Below are positions 1 to 13,469 of a stretch of 64,000 bases of DNA, piece after piece. The DNA is taken from positions 1,302,001 to 1,366,000 of the forward strand of contig NC_035792.1 of the NCBI RefSeq assembly GCF_001653235.2. Direction: 5' to 3'. The notes under the pieces were generated by a model, which worked only from the letters and a program-made list of their open reading frames with translations, ran no database searches and was not told where the DNA came from. Within the stretch, counting starts at the first letter, position 1, and each line of letters opens with the position of its first letter. Position numbers and translations under genes: made by a program. The DNA comes from Pochonia chlamydosporia 170 (Eukaryota > Ascomycota > Sordariomycetes > Hypocreales > Clavicipitaceae).

Positions 1-39
1 TCAGTGTGATATATGGTTAGTACCAGCCTGAGATGACAG

Positions 40-550
40 CTATGCTTCTTCCTTTTCCTGCGCCAAAGACTCTTGAAACTTACCAGCATCCACTCGAGCC
101 ATTACCTGTTGAAACTTATTCATGTCAAAAAACTGCCGTATCGTAGCATCGTTCAACTTCTGAGATGGACTGAGAAAGGTCATTGACTTTCCGTCTTCGC
201 AGAGGGCCGCCACAAAGTATTGCTTTGCGGCAATACCGCAATGTGAACGGAGCGCTTCATCAATTTGCTGATCCCATTCATCCTCATGTCAGTGATGGAG
301 AGTATTAAGGGTTGTCTGAGGGGAATCTCACTATTGGGGGCTGACGACGGTGCAAGTCATAAGCCTCTTGAAAGCGACCATCTGATGGATCAATACCGTA
401 ACGATCCTGGGGGAAGGAATCAGAGCGTTGCACCGCATCGCCTGCATATCTTTCCTGTGAGAATGAAGCATGCCTCGTGGCAGGAGGAAAGCATTGCTGC
501 TGGAACGACGGCTGGCGTGGGAACTCTTCCCGCGGGTACGGTCTGACCAT
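40..550 (-). CDS. Small two-exon protein of unknown function
   Basis: I do not recognise this protein. Exon 1 runs 550-332 and exon 2 runs 282-40. They are joined across a 49-base intron (331-283) with a GTGAGA donor, a CTGAC branch-like motif and a TGAG acceptor, and both sides are in phase 0. The product is 153 residues. The first half is rich in Arg, Gln, Ser and Pro. The second half looks globular and ends in a charged Gln/Lys/Glu tail. No signal peptide or membrane segment is visible. An in-frame TAA lies three codons upstream of the chosen ATG, so a longer N-terminus would need another exon. Support is the phase-matched splice and amino-acid composition only. It could be the end of a larger multi-exon gene. 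Confidence 0.42.
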
Positions 551-3500
551 GGCTTGTTACTGGAATTCGACGGCTTCGAAGCGAATAATAGACCCGAGTC
601 TGTTACCGTTAGTCAGCCTACCCCGGCGGGTTGTTGATAAATTGTCGGTTCGACAAGTCAGATGGAGGACTGACACACAACTGACAAATAACTATGTTTG
701 GCTTTTCTTTTCGGACACAGTCAGTGGCACAAAGGTCAACACAAGTAAAAGACAGGCTGGGATGTGTTTGCCTTACATGGCCGGTGCACTAAAAGCGGCA
801 GATAGTTCGGAGCGGAACGAACAGGCCGTGAATCAGTTCCTGAAGCCGGTGACAAGAGCAAAGTGTCTGGAGGAGGATGCAGTCAGCGGGCGGGTTAACG
901 ATTGGCCCGTTTATCGCATGTCGTGTAAACGTGTGCCTGGTGATCCGGTACTAGCAAAAACGGCCGAGGCAGTTGCTCTACTCGTCGTGATAGTGTCCAG
1001 GGATGTCGGTTGCTGCGGTTTGTGGTTGTACTGCAATGTGGACAAGCACTAACTTGAGCGGATCGCGTGTGAGAATACGGCACAGCCAGCAGTATCTCTG
1101 TCCTGGTCAGTTCAGTCGTACCGTCTGGAGACCACAAGACGACGGCCGTGGCTGATGTCGGGTTCAGATATCGCCTCGAATCCACGCAAGTTGCGTTGCC
1201 CTACACTCGCAGCACCGCTTCAGAGAAGGAAAACGGACAGAAAGCTGGTGCTATCAATAAATCTCGAGCCTGGTTCCGATGTGGCCACCGAGATGGCAGG
1301 CTTCAAAAATGGGTGGATTGCCCAGAATGTGTGGTGCCTCAGATGTGTTTAGGACTGAACAATAACAAGCTGTGTAAGACGATGCCGTGCTGCTTGATAT
1401 ACAATGTCTCTAAAGCAACGAAGAACAAGAAGAACAAGGCAAGTAATCGCGGCGTGAGCTGACTTGCAACTCGGACTCACGATTCTGTTGAAGCCCGATC
1501 CCAAGTTTAGGCTATATGTAGCTCAGATGAGAGGTTCGAAGAGCTCAGAAGCTTGGGGGTGTTGATGTTACTGAAAATGGCTCTCAGTCAAACTACAACG
1601 GCCAGTCTGTAAGCTGGGATGAAGTTTGAATATCCGAATTGTTTGATATAGAGCTATCATAAGCGTTTAATATCGATGAGTGCGTGGATAGAGTAAACCT
1701 AGAAACCACGGGTTCGCCCAAGAGGACGAGTTAAGATAGATGGGAAGAGGGAGAGGAGAGAGAGCGTCAACCAAAGTATGGGGGTGGAATGGCTGATAAT
1801 GAGATGGGTGGCACAAGAGTGGGCTAGCACCACAGGGCCGGTATTCGTATGGGTTGGTCCTTTGCTGGCTGGGAGTGTGCTCCGTACAATTAATGATGAG
1901 ACCCCCCCGCACGGGACTCAAGCGGACTGTCTCTGTTCCAGCTCTCCGACTCGTAGATGATCTTTGGCCAGATTCTGTGACAGTCTGGCCTCAACACGTC
2001 GTTGATGGCCACCAATGGACCGTAAGTCCGAGAACTAATTTGAAAGAGAAAAGTGATGAAACTTTCTGGCGGTATGTGAATAGCTAGAAACTTCCGATGA
2101 GTGCGTTTGTGACAGAGCTCGACAATGAAGAGGAATCAGAACAAGATGGGGAGAATTGGGAAGAGGGAGAGCGAGCAAGCGACGACGACTTCAACCCAAG
2201 CGTCCTCCCTGGTGTAGCTAAACGGGAAACAGTTGGATCATTGGACGCGGCCGTGGGCAACACCTACCAGACAGCACAGCACAGCTGGGACTGTCTTTCT
2301 TAGCTCACCACAATCAGTCTGGATGGGGAGAGGTGAGCGAGACCGTTGGCAGAGGGCAGTCTGGTGGGCAGTGGCACCCTTGGGCTGTGGTCACAACTAG
2401 GACCAATAACGCACTTAAGGTATGATGGGTGCCAGGGTTCCACAGAAGCGAATCCCTGCGATGGTGGATGTCTTGAGTAGCGCAAAGAGTGGGCGACGAG
2501 AGACGAGGGTGTGGCAGAGCCCTGAGAGCTTGTGTTCCCGTAAAATACAGGAAGTGTGCATCTTGTATGAACATGGCACAGACAGGGCAAGCCATGTTGA
2601 ACAGGGCTTTCTTCCGCAGGACCGCAAAGCAGGAGTGACTTCTCAATGGCGCGGGCTAGACCAACTTCCAGCAACGGCACCTGGACGGCATCGCACGGGT
2701 GAGGTGGTGTGGTACGGGACGAGCCAGTCCAGAGAGCATTCTGATGGGGTGAAAAACGAGGGGCCTTGTCAACGGTCCTGGCCACATCCATCTTAGTCGC
2801 TTGAACCTAGCCGGGAATGGGGGGGAACATGGGAAAGGACGTGAGGGTGAAGGTGAAGTACGGCCGCGAGAGCCAGAGGGGTGTGGTAAGACAAACAATC
2901 CGGGAGAGTTGGAGCTAGAGATCTCAAGTGCGGTCTTGGGGAGCTGGAGGGTCGACATGGACAGGGGTGGCTAGGGGACCAGGGCCAGGACGAGGTCGAC
3001 GGGCTCGGGTACGGGAGGCCGGGGCGTTTTGATGGCGGCATTGATGGCGGGAGGCGGCATGCAGCGCCCGCAACATTGTCAGTGGAAGAAACCCTCAGTA
3101 ATTTGCTGGAGCATGTCGATGAAAATCTCATCCTTGAGTAGGTCAGTGGAGGGGGGGCAGCACTTGAAGCATTTTGTTGCTCGCCATTCGCTGATCTAAC
3201 CTCATGAATGCCAGTATAGTGTCAAAGGTGCAAGCTTGTGGAGGCTTCATATCGTATGGGGAACAGGATACAATGTGGTGAATAACAATAAGAATTTGGG
3301 ATCCGATAGAGCACGGAAGAGTTATGCCAACCCTGGACGTGGCCAATACGCATGGCTTGGAGTTGTGTATTGAGCATACATAGATGCAGTCGACCCCAAG
3401 TATTATTTAGCCTCGGATTGAGATGACAGTCTGTCCATGGCCTAATTTGAGCGAGGCCCCAGGCTCGTCTGGCACTGCGATTGCTGACAATGACTTGAAA

Positions 3501-6500
3501 GCCGAGTGCCGCGACTTTGGTTGCGCAAATTGGACAGGGAACATCACGATATCGAAGGTACCGTGGGTCTTTGAACGCTTGGTGTCCGACACTGGTCTTG
3601 GTTTCGTCATTTTTCTTTTAAGCACGACCAATCAACGTAGATCCAGCCTAAACGTTTACTGGGAGTAAGTTGGTAGCTCCCTAGAGAGGCTGGCTTGTGG
3701 AAAGACTCTTTTTTTTTTTTTTTTTTTTTTTTTTGGTCTTTTGTGGCCGTCTGGCATCCCCGTAGCCTGTCGACTGAGGCCTGGACAGTGACGAATAATA
3801 AGCCCATGGTCTGGGGATCAGAGGACGGCAATACCTTGAAAGGCATGGGTTAAGGCTCATTGAAAGGTTAGCTACATATCCAGGCACTCGGGCTAAAGAG
3901 GCAATGCTATATCAGGCTAAACATACCATTCAGCTTTGCTCGGAAAAAATCGTGCCCACCAGCGAGACCAGGACGGGAACGGAGTCGAACGCTGAGTCTC
4001 AACACGCTGAGTACGAAGCTGATGAAACCTATCGGCCGGAACCTTCACCGTGCGAGGCTCAGCAATGAAGTTCGGTGTTTGTCCTGTTCTCAAAGGCCTG
4101 ATCTTGGAAGAAAGAGATGAAGCTAGTCGTCCAGGCTTGCAACCGGCAAGGGACGACTCATGGGCTTACTTTGATGTAATCGATTCTGAAGACGGGACGG
4201 AGAAAGCTCCGGATGCTGCACACCCCGATCCATGATGAGTCGATGACAAGCAAGTTTGGGGGTGCAAGGTTCAGATATCTAGATTCCCAGCTGCTGAAAT
4301 CAAGATTTGACGATCTCATGCACTTGCCGTGGATGTGACCATCGCTCCTTCCTCGGCTATCTTTGCATTTCTACTCTGTGTGCAGGGTTCGAGATTTGCA
4401 GGTTCGACCAGACGACAGCATCACTCTGTGAAGTTCCCAAGGAGCATGCATCACCTGACTAATTTTCATTGTTATTATTATTTTATTATTATTATTATTT
4501 TTGCTGTATTGAAGACTACGCTGGCAGATGTGTCGCGATGGGTTGATGCATTGTTTTGGATGTTCCTGCGGCGTGCTATGGAGGCAGACCGCAGACCAGC
4601 CGTTTTCATGGGGGGGTAAGCACCAGCCAAAAATGTTCACTTCTCTTGCTTTTTCCATGCACGTGTTGCCAAAAGATTGACCTAGCCAGGTTTTGCCGAA
4701 CAGCCACCAAAACCACGTTGGCAAGCTGCAACAAACACAGAGCAGCAGAAAAGCGTTACCGACGATGAGGTATTGTCTGGGGTGTCGGAGCCGACAATTC
4801 AAGTGACAATTCGCCTTACAAGACGAAACCAACATCAACCGCGGGGGCAGCCTGTGGTCGGAGCGCCAGAGTCGACCAACAACTGTCTGGTCCTACCATG
4901 TCACCAACGAGTAAAGGGTTGCATCCAACGTGCCTGTCACAGCGCCAATTACCCAGAGTTGTCCGTCCCGCTGGAACCAAACAGCCACCTAGTTCCCTGC
5001 TGGAGCTCGCCATGCCCAGCTACATGGGAACTTGCGGCAGAGTGGTAAGGATTTTAATCGTCGGGAATTGGCCGGGGTCTATCCGCGAGGTAGGTACCTA
5101 CATTCGCAATGCAATGCGGGCCATCAAGTGTCTGTTGGAGCACCCATTTGGGACCAATCATGGACACCTCAGCTGCTGGTTGGAGAGACTAAAACAAGTA
5201 GCAGGAGGCAAAAACAGATCCGGAAAGAAGCAATGAGACAGCCTCGGGGTTCAGAAAAAGCAATATGAACCATAAGAGGGTGTCAAGGGTCCGCCAAGCA
5301 CTCCACAGCATCAGCCACAGGCATTTTGGACGACAATCTAATAACACATCGATGAGCCAAAGTTTGAGACATTGGTGGAAACCCAACACCTGTTCCTCTC
5401 AGCACTGTCATGGATCAAGCAATCTTTGATTTGACCAGGTTGCGTCTGTTGGCTGTCCCTGGTTTACACTGAAAGAACTTCTCTTGGCTGAGTCATGGAA
5501 GCCATCAAATGGTTGCTTCAACCGCCGCAACATTCACAATCTCCTCATCTGTTCTGCATGATACAGCACTGTCAGGAGGAGTGCTACATCGATCGAATCA
5601 AGGCATCACACTACCAGAGAACTCCCCATTGCTTTTGTCCTATTTCTCAGCCGCTATTAATATTTTATTATTTCTTTTTTTGTTTTACCTGCCTTCTTTA
5701 CCGCTCCCTTCCCCGCTCCAAACTCGGACGCAATGTTCGCCAGCCAGTCCCTTCGTGATCAGAGAAGCTTACCCTGTGTAACCTTCTATTTGAACCCATT
5801 CAGCAATTCAGTTCTCTCCACTAGGCAGTAAGAAAGGTACCATTGTCTGGGGTCGTATGCCGGATAGGCGTGAACAGTGCGCGGAGTAAGACCTGAGACA
5901 TGACCAGAGTTGATATGCATTGCATGGTTTGGGATCATTGGCGTGCCTTGAGGTCCAGTTCGGTAGTCTGTTTCTGGCATACTCCGCATGTGAGCAGACT
6001 AACGACTCTCTTGCTTGAGCATCAAGGGCGCCCCGGCCACCCCAACCGAGACATGCCTGGCATGGCGCGGCACGTCTAATTTGAACAAAAAATGTCGCGA
6101 GCTTGGCTACCTTGACAGCTTCGTGCTGGGGACAAGCCATCCATCGACTCTGCACGACGCACTCGTGCAAAGTGGTACTAATACTGGCTTGCCTCTCACA
6201 GGCAATGCGCGCCTGCACTGGTGCATAGAGACTATAGGCGTTTTTGATACGAAGTGTTACCAGACCACTTGACACAGGACTCGTTCCCCGATTGGAGCCT
6301 CAACTTTTCTTCTTTGGGAACAGGTATCGATGAAAAAGCATGGCAAATGTCATGTCTAGCATACCGCCACTTGTCAATTAATGACAGACTTATAATTGGA
6401 AAATGATATGGGGCTTTTGAAGATGTCATTCTCGAAAACCAACCGACGTTGCGACATGGTCTGAAGGGTCAATTCTTTTCCTGCCGGTAATAATCAGCCC

Positions 6501-9500
6501 AGAGCTTTAGTTCCACAAGCTACAGCGAGCATGATGGCTTTCCTGTTCCAAGCCACAAGACAGCTTGAGGTCTCAACAGGGAGTACGAAGGACCACCACG
6601 AGAACATCGATGCCAACGTCTAATCCAGCGTTCCTACCGCACAACATCCAGATCCAAACTCTTGCAATGATGAGGCAGGGGGACGACATTGGATTTTCAG
6701 CAGTTGATGGAGCGTCTACCTCGTCTTTGTGTAAACTTCCATAACCCCATAGCTGGTGCTGAAACCTGGTATCCGCTGATTAGAATTCGCTCTGATACTG
6801 GAACAAAAGAGCACGCCAACGGCCTGCTCTGGCCAGAGAACCGGCGAGGCTTGGGTCATCAACTGGAGTTCAACTGGAGTTCGTCCAAATTGTGGATGTC
6901 CTCTCCTCATTGGGGAGCACTTTCCAGACTACTCTGTGTGTCAACTTTGTTTTCCACTTGTTCCGTTCCATAACCAACCAACCAGCTTTGTCAAGTCACA
7001 CCAAGCCACACCGAAACTCCTGTTGTGGGACGCGGTACGGCGCGGCCTTTTAGCCTTGGCCAGGTTTGTTGTTTCCCATGACCGGGATGCCGCCGAGGGT
7101 AGCACATGGACCAAGCTCTGATCCGCTTGGTCGGCGACCTTCACCCAATTCCGCTATGGCTGTTCATGTGGTCATGATGAGAATCGTCCAGCGCAGTCTT
7201 TGTTTAGACACCATGAGTCTCCTCCTGTTCAAGATCACTGGGTTTCCTACTCCGTACGGTAGATGAAGAACTGCATGTCCTCTGCCCGGATCTTATGGTT
7301 GCAAGAGCTTCCATGTCCCTTAGACTTCACTCAAGTCGCTGCAGCAGACAATTCAATATCCTGCTTAGAAGATAACAATACTAGTGAAGATGGTTTCGGT
7401 TAGTTAATTAGTGTGCAAGAATATCCTGCTTCGGCGTCAGGAGCTCCAAATTCTGGTTTCTGTCCAGCGTGGAGATATCAATGGTATTGTCAAATACGCT
7501 TCGCTGGGGCATGTCCTCGCCGTCACAACTATTACATTGGAAACGTTGTTTCATGCACAGAGGGTTAGGTTGTTGCTGCGACTACTTCACTCCAATACGT
7601 AAACCGATGGCGACAATGACAGGACAATTGTCACTCGACGAACTCAGCTTTCACCGAAGTTAACTGGCACAATAGTATATACAACTACCGTGTCACCCTA
7701 AACACCTTGTGCCCTTTGTTGTTTTGCGTGGGACTGGGTGAGCGTGTCTCAGATGCAATTGTGCCAAGTACTCAACCACAATGGACAATCGGAAAGAACA
7801 TGTCAGGCAATGGAACAAAAAATAAGCGGCTGCCATTGTATTCCAAATACTTTACAGCCTCAGTCAGCATTGGGCATTGTCCAAGCAGAGCTTGGGTTCT
7901 GCCAAAGTCACCAAGACCTAGTATGCGAACAGAAACGCCTAGTTCTGAGCCTCCATGGGAAGAATCCATGATCAGCTACATGCTCAGCCGCACCTTCGAC
8001 CTCCCGAGTACGAATTACAACACATCTTTTCACACGCCGTTCTCGGCGTGGATTTGGGTGATAAATTTGTGTGTTGGGGCGATGTTGATGACCCTCATTG
8101 GGGAGGGTGTACTCCGTGCCAAAAGAAGCAATTATAGATTTCTCGGGAAAACTGCACTACCTGGTCCAATGCAAGCCAGTGGAAGAAGACCTGGCCGCGC
8201 TAATGTAGGGAGTACCACTTATCCCAATACAGTCGATTTCCGCACCTCCCTTTGGTTGCGGAACCTGCCTCAGAATGGCAAGGAGGAGTGCTCATGTACA
8301 GCGCCAAGTCAGAGCTAAGCCAATGAATATCTTGGTGAGAAAAGTTGGCATCGCAAAACTCAGAAACAAGTGGCTCGGATTGCTTGCATAGTTGCAAAGC
8401 CTTCTCTATGGGCCACAAGACTGCCAAGCCCTACGAGTTTACACGTTCAGTATTTGAAGGAGAACTCGTGGAGGTACCGTGGTCGCAGAAATTTCGACGA
8501 GGTTATCTTTGCTATGCTTCGAGCAGGCTACGAAAGGTAGACTTGTTCGACAACATCATTCTCAACGAACACAGACCAAGGAAAGGGTATGTCGTTACAC
8601 AACCTGGTGGTAACACATCGTGCGTGGCTCTCCCCTGCAGGTGTCTTGAGTCTTGACATCCATCTTCCTCTGTCGATCACTTGCCGGCAGATCAGTGGTG
8701 CCTCTGAGCCCTGCCTTTTACACAATTGATTGGCCAAGTCAGGCAATCTGCATAGCTCTCCAGACCGATGCTTACATGGCGCTTGTATTGAAGTTCAGCA
8801 CTCAAGCACGAAGATAAGTGGTTGAAATTCGTGGCTTGCAAGCTGATGGCGACTCGGGCCACCTTCCGCCTCCCCACGACATGCAAGGAGCTAATGTCAG
8901 AGCTCAAACGAATCTCAGCGACCAACAATGTGCCAACATACAGAGTGCAACCATTCAGTTCACACGATCTCCGTCCTAATCGGGACACAATTTGCTACCA
9001 ACATGGTTTGTGTGAACCTTTATTGCAATCATGCCGTGGCCGTACGATGTTGTCACCCGAAGTATGCTCGCCAGTGCCCGGTACTCCTTGGTGCTTCAGA
9101 TTGTCGTCGTCCAAACATCAGCGTGACTGGGTGGAAGGCTAGTAATGTAGATATCAATGAGCAATCTTTGTCAAGAATTTTGAGACCCAAGGGGACAAGA
9201 GTCAGTCGAATATGTGTTCAGGCAGAAACGAGTCCACTTTCGGTCAAGACGTTTTCGTATTCATATTGACACACGTCTTGGTTATCAGCACACTCCGTAG
9301 TGTTGACTCAGTATCCGAAGAACAATCATGTTCACGAACAGACTGTGTCAATTGTCGGGAATTTTTGCTGGATGCAGTTCTCGCTCCGATGCCACACGGA
9401 ATTATGCCTGATATCTGGGGTGTTCGGCAACATCCGGACCCGGGTTTAGGAATTCGGCACCTATGCCACAGCAACACTGATTTTGCGTCACATATTTCTT

Positions 9501-12500
9501 TTCGCTTCTCCGTTTCTTCGAATACATCCAGGTTACTGCACTACCGGACCTCGCAACTGAAGGCAGTTTCGGCTGATAAAGTTGGTTAGCATCATACCTG
9601 GCTGACCTTGGGAAGAAAGAAGGGCAGGAGTTGGTCACAGCGGCAAAACAGCTATGAATGACCCCACCGAGCGTTCAGCATTGAAATGAAGAGTTGGCTA
9701 TTGTCAGAGCGAAGGAGTTATTATGGCAACCAACAAGCATTGGTCTTGGAGCATTGACAGTTTGAGAACAGGGCTGTAAGATGATCATTTCGGCCGAGCT
9801 TGGATTACCATTGCGCCTGTTGATGGCTGAAAAGTCTGCATAGCAGCATCCTGACCACAATTGATATGAAGCAATCTCGTGCAACACGATTATGATTGTC
9901 AGGGGAAGCTTTTGTGTTGGGGCCAGGATGGAATCGGCAACTAACAACAATAGTGTGTACTCCAGAGTCGGCAGGACCAATATGTTTCATACCACACCCC
10001 TTGTACGGAGTATTGTAAGTTTCTATTTATCCGTATTGATTCCTTTGTGGCACCTTAGGCGAGCGAATTGTCATGTAAACTAGCCTCGAATGACGCCAGA
10101 GTTTCCCGTTGTATCCACCGTATCAAAACCGATGGAGTGGAAATAAGAAGTGCGAAAAAAGGGGACGATCAGCAATTTTCTTCTTCTCCCACCTCGGAAC
10201 GTTCATAGAGCGGTTCCGACTCTCTTTGACGACTATTATGCAATCACTTGGCCTCTCGTACGAGATGGGCTTGGTGGCAGGTACCCTAAGTGGCCCTAAC
10301 ACACAACAGTAACGTGGCTGGGTATGTGCAGTATTGTTCAGTTGGCAAGCTACGCGGAGTATTTCTGTCCGTTGAACGGAGTACGGAGTATGGCGTTGTG
10401 GAGAAATCATGATAACCAAAAGTCGCAAGGTGACTGTGAGCCGTGAGGGTCACTGTCAACTGTATGTAGCATACCTCTATGCATATGGATCATGACCACC
10501 ACGTCCAAAGGCATGGGCATCGGTTTTTCTAAACAAGAGCAAACACCATAGCCCACGCTTTCGACATCCCAGTGAACCCTGAGACGGGAGACGGGACGTA
10601 TCCGGCTGGATCATCCGCGAGCGGGGGGGTTCGACCAGGCACAGGGTTCATAACGCTTCTCAAACGTACCGAGGACGAGACTGGAACAACAAACTACTCA
10701 TTGAGGCAAAGGGGAAAAAAAGGAATTTCATGTCCAATATTTTTGACATTTGGACATGCACGGGGAATAACGAACACAGCCAGCCAAAAGACCTCCTACC
10801 CAGGGCACAATAAACAAACTATGGAGTACTCCGTACGGACCAGAGGAAAAGCCAAATGCTGCCGTGGCTTATCCAAGGCTGAGCGAGTCCAACCTCCAAC
10901 CTAGAAAGAACAAGAAGAGAAAAAGCAACGAGCAGTAAGTGGTGGAGCACATGAATCCTAGCTGGTACCAGCGTCAGATGGATACATACACGACCCATAT
11001 AGCTCCAAGAGGCACAGAGACAGCCCCCTCCAAAAAGCAAACACTTTTGTAATGCTGTGTCTGCGATACGGAGCAGCCCTTCTCGTTAATTTAGTAAGTT
11101 CGTGACTCTCTGATTATTATTTGCATTTAAAATTGCGCCTTTCACAGTCCTCCTGTGCCACCCTCGTCATGTAGGAGAGACCATCCCGCGGGCTGCCGTT
11201 TCGACTTCCTGTTGACCTTTTGTTGCTTTTTTGTACATAACACCCGAGACATGAGCACTCCGCCCCCAGTGCTTGTTCAAAGTTTGAAAGCTTGCCACCC
11301 CTCTCTCGATCGGTGAGGATTTCTCGGACTTGGATCACCGGGTGGTCCGCTCCGAGACGTTGCACAGATTTCACTGTCTCTGCTCCTTTTTGTTCCCCAA
11401 CTGTTTTCTGTTGTGCTCCGTACATACTAATCTGGTAAGCGGCATACTCGAGCACAGTTGGTTTTGCCAAATGAGAAAGAGGGTGGCCGGTCCAGAATGT
11501 CTGTTGGTAGGACCCTGTTGACAATGCCATGTGGTGATACCGTGTGACATGAAGGAAGCTGGGCTTGGGAAGCGGAGGCACAGGGCAGGGCCGGGACCGG
11601 GTAAGTTGAAGCGATAATTTACGGGACGTGGTGTAAATTGCTGTGGATTGTTGTACGTGTGTCAGTGACTACAGCCACGGCGCCTTTGTGCTCTTGATGC
11701 CTCTTGTTCCATTGAATTAACACCATGTCATCACGGTCCTTGACAATTTCTGCTATTCTGCTGGCTGTTTTGAAACATTGCTTAGGACGATGGTGAATCT
11801 GTGCTTGCTTTTTACAATGAGACTCGCTTATAGAGGGCATAATCTTGCATAACTTGAAGAAGTATTGGTCTTGTTTCTGCAAATGCAATGGTTTTGATGC
11901 AGCTGTGTGATATACACCAACAATACAACTGGAAATCACATAATTACGGAGCAGAGCAGTTCATTTCTGTGTTTAACCCAAGTTGTGTACCGTATCAAGT
12001 TGGTAGAGTCCAAACGTACTTCATCCGCATTATTCGTAGGGACATGTGCTGCAGTGATATGACCAGTTCATGAACAGAATACATAAACGAGGCACAATAC
12101 AGAATTAAAACACCACAAATACAGCCGGAGTCACAATCCAGACCAAACGGCTTCAACAAGTTCAAAACAGACATACCCGTGATTGCTTCACTGTCATCCT
12201 CGTCATGATACCCATCTCAAGCATCTTCGAATGATAACACCATCCACTACGACACCACGCATATCCCACCCCAGTCCCGAATCTCAAGCTCCCAATCTTG
12301 CAAATAGCTTTGCAAATAGTCTTGCTAAGCTACACTCAACCACCACTTACCATACAATACCACAAAACTACTTCAGAGCCATCAAGCATACAACCAACAT
12401 GGCACTCCTCTCTCACCGCAAGCTATTCAGTTCCGTACACCCTTCTTCTATAGTTTCACAAAAGTCAGTCTAGCACACAACCCAGCAAAGTGAACTGCGT

Positions 12501-13469
12501 ATCACTCTACGCAATCCAGATAGACAAGCTCATCTTCATACCCTGTTCTTCACCCACAGCTCATCGTCAGGGTAAAAGCACTACCCACACAAATCAGCTT
12601 CACTCAGAATCACTCAAAAGTACCATTCAACTTACACTGCCGGGATCTCTGTCCCTTCTTTTAGGGATACATCTTTTCACCTTCGCCCCCCTCACCTCAG
12701 TGTCTCTAGCCGCCATACCAGCTGGTGCGGCAACTACAAGAGCGCTCAACAAGCCGGATAGGGCCAGAGCGGTAGGCAGTGAAAACTTCATTTTTCCTTA
12801 CAAAGCGAGGAACTTGGTGAAAGTGTGGGGTTGGTGCACGATGTGGGCAAAATCTAGTATTTATATAAATTTGCCCTCGTAATAGGCATCATATATCGCA
12901 TCGCGAACCGAATCTTGCCAAGATATTCCGAGACATCGTGCTTATTGTGTCGGAAGTGCCGAATAGTCAGTGTGGATATGGAAGAACAATGCTTTTGATA
13001 TGGAGACTTATTACTAAATATTCTCTATTCTCAGGAGCACAGATGTTGAAAACTTGCACGGCCGTCTTGTAGTGATTGTCACAACGTGTCACTTGCCACG
13101 TCTGACAACAGGCAAAACAGGCAAAACATGCCAACTACTGTTAGAGGTTACATATTGTTGAGAAGTGGTAGTCGTCGCTTTTTGTTGGGCCATTCAGTCT
13201 GCCAGTGCCAGGCTTACAGGAAGTACTGGATCGGGAGTAAATGCGTTCTTTTAGTTCTCGTAATGAAATTGCGGGATATGTGAACATGTATGTGAAATTG
13301 CCCCGACCGATAATAGCTACAACGGCCACAATGAGCTTTATTCGCAGGCAAAAACACAGTCCTCATCATTATAGAGCTTCCATATTGCCAATTACCTTTG
13401 GCTAAATCCCTACATAAATGGTGTATATAGTCAAGGCTAAACAAACACTTTTATTCTGTACATTTATAT
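551..13469. other. 13-kb stretch without a supportable gene
   Basis: No reading frame here has recognisable domains. The open frames are short and scattered over both strands, and several of the longest begin at non-ATG codons (for example 7707-8318). Visible structure includes a run of 26 T at 3709-3734, a TTATTATTA-type A/T stretch near 4470-4500, an 11-base direct repeat (AACTGGAGTTC) near 6860-6880, and several copies of a TACGGAGTA-type word (7248, 10003, 10376, 10823). Bases 12100-12560 are unusually poor in G on the plus strand. Base composition does not look like an extreme AT-rich isochore. Lineage-specific multi-exon genes or decayed transposon remnants could be hidden here. Confidence 0.6.
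3709..3734. repeat. Homopolymer run of 26 T
   Basis: There are 26 consecutive T residues on the plus strand inside the gene-poor region. Such a run can be a nucleosome-excluding tract, the oligo(A) tail of a retroposed sequence on the minus strand, or slippage-prone sequence whose true length is uncertain. Confidence 0.9.

Noticed and set aside
2300..2791. 163-codon minus-strand open frame
   Set aside because: It has high His, Pro, Ser and Cys content typical of a spurious frame, and is overlapped by several other open frames on both strands.
3950..4050. tRNA-like segment on the minus strand (TTCGACTCC box and a GGTTCCG-like start)
   Set aside because: The acceptor and T stems do not pair and no seven-base anticodon loop can be drawn, so at most it is a decayed tRNA remnant. 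I found no convincing tRNA gene in the window.
7707..8318. 203-codon plus-strand open frame in the gene-poor region
   Set aside because: It begins at TTG, has no family resemblance or flanking splice partners, and its composition looks random apart from one hydrophobic patch.
12183..12882. Thr/Ser/His-rich plus-strand open frames
   Set aside because: They follow from the G-poor composition of the strand, which lacks stop codons by chance. No intron model gave a sensible protein.
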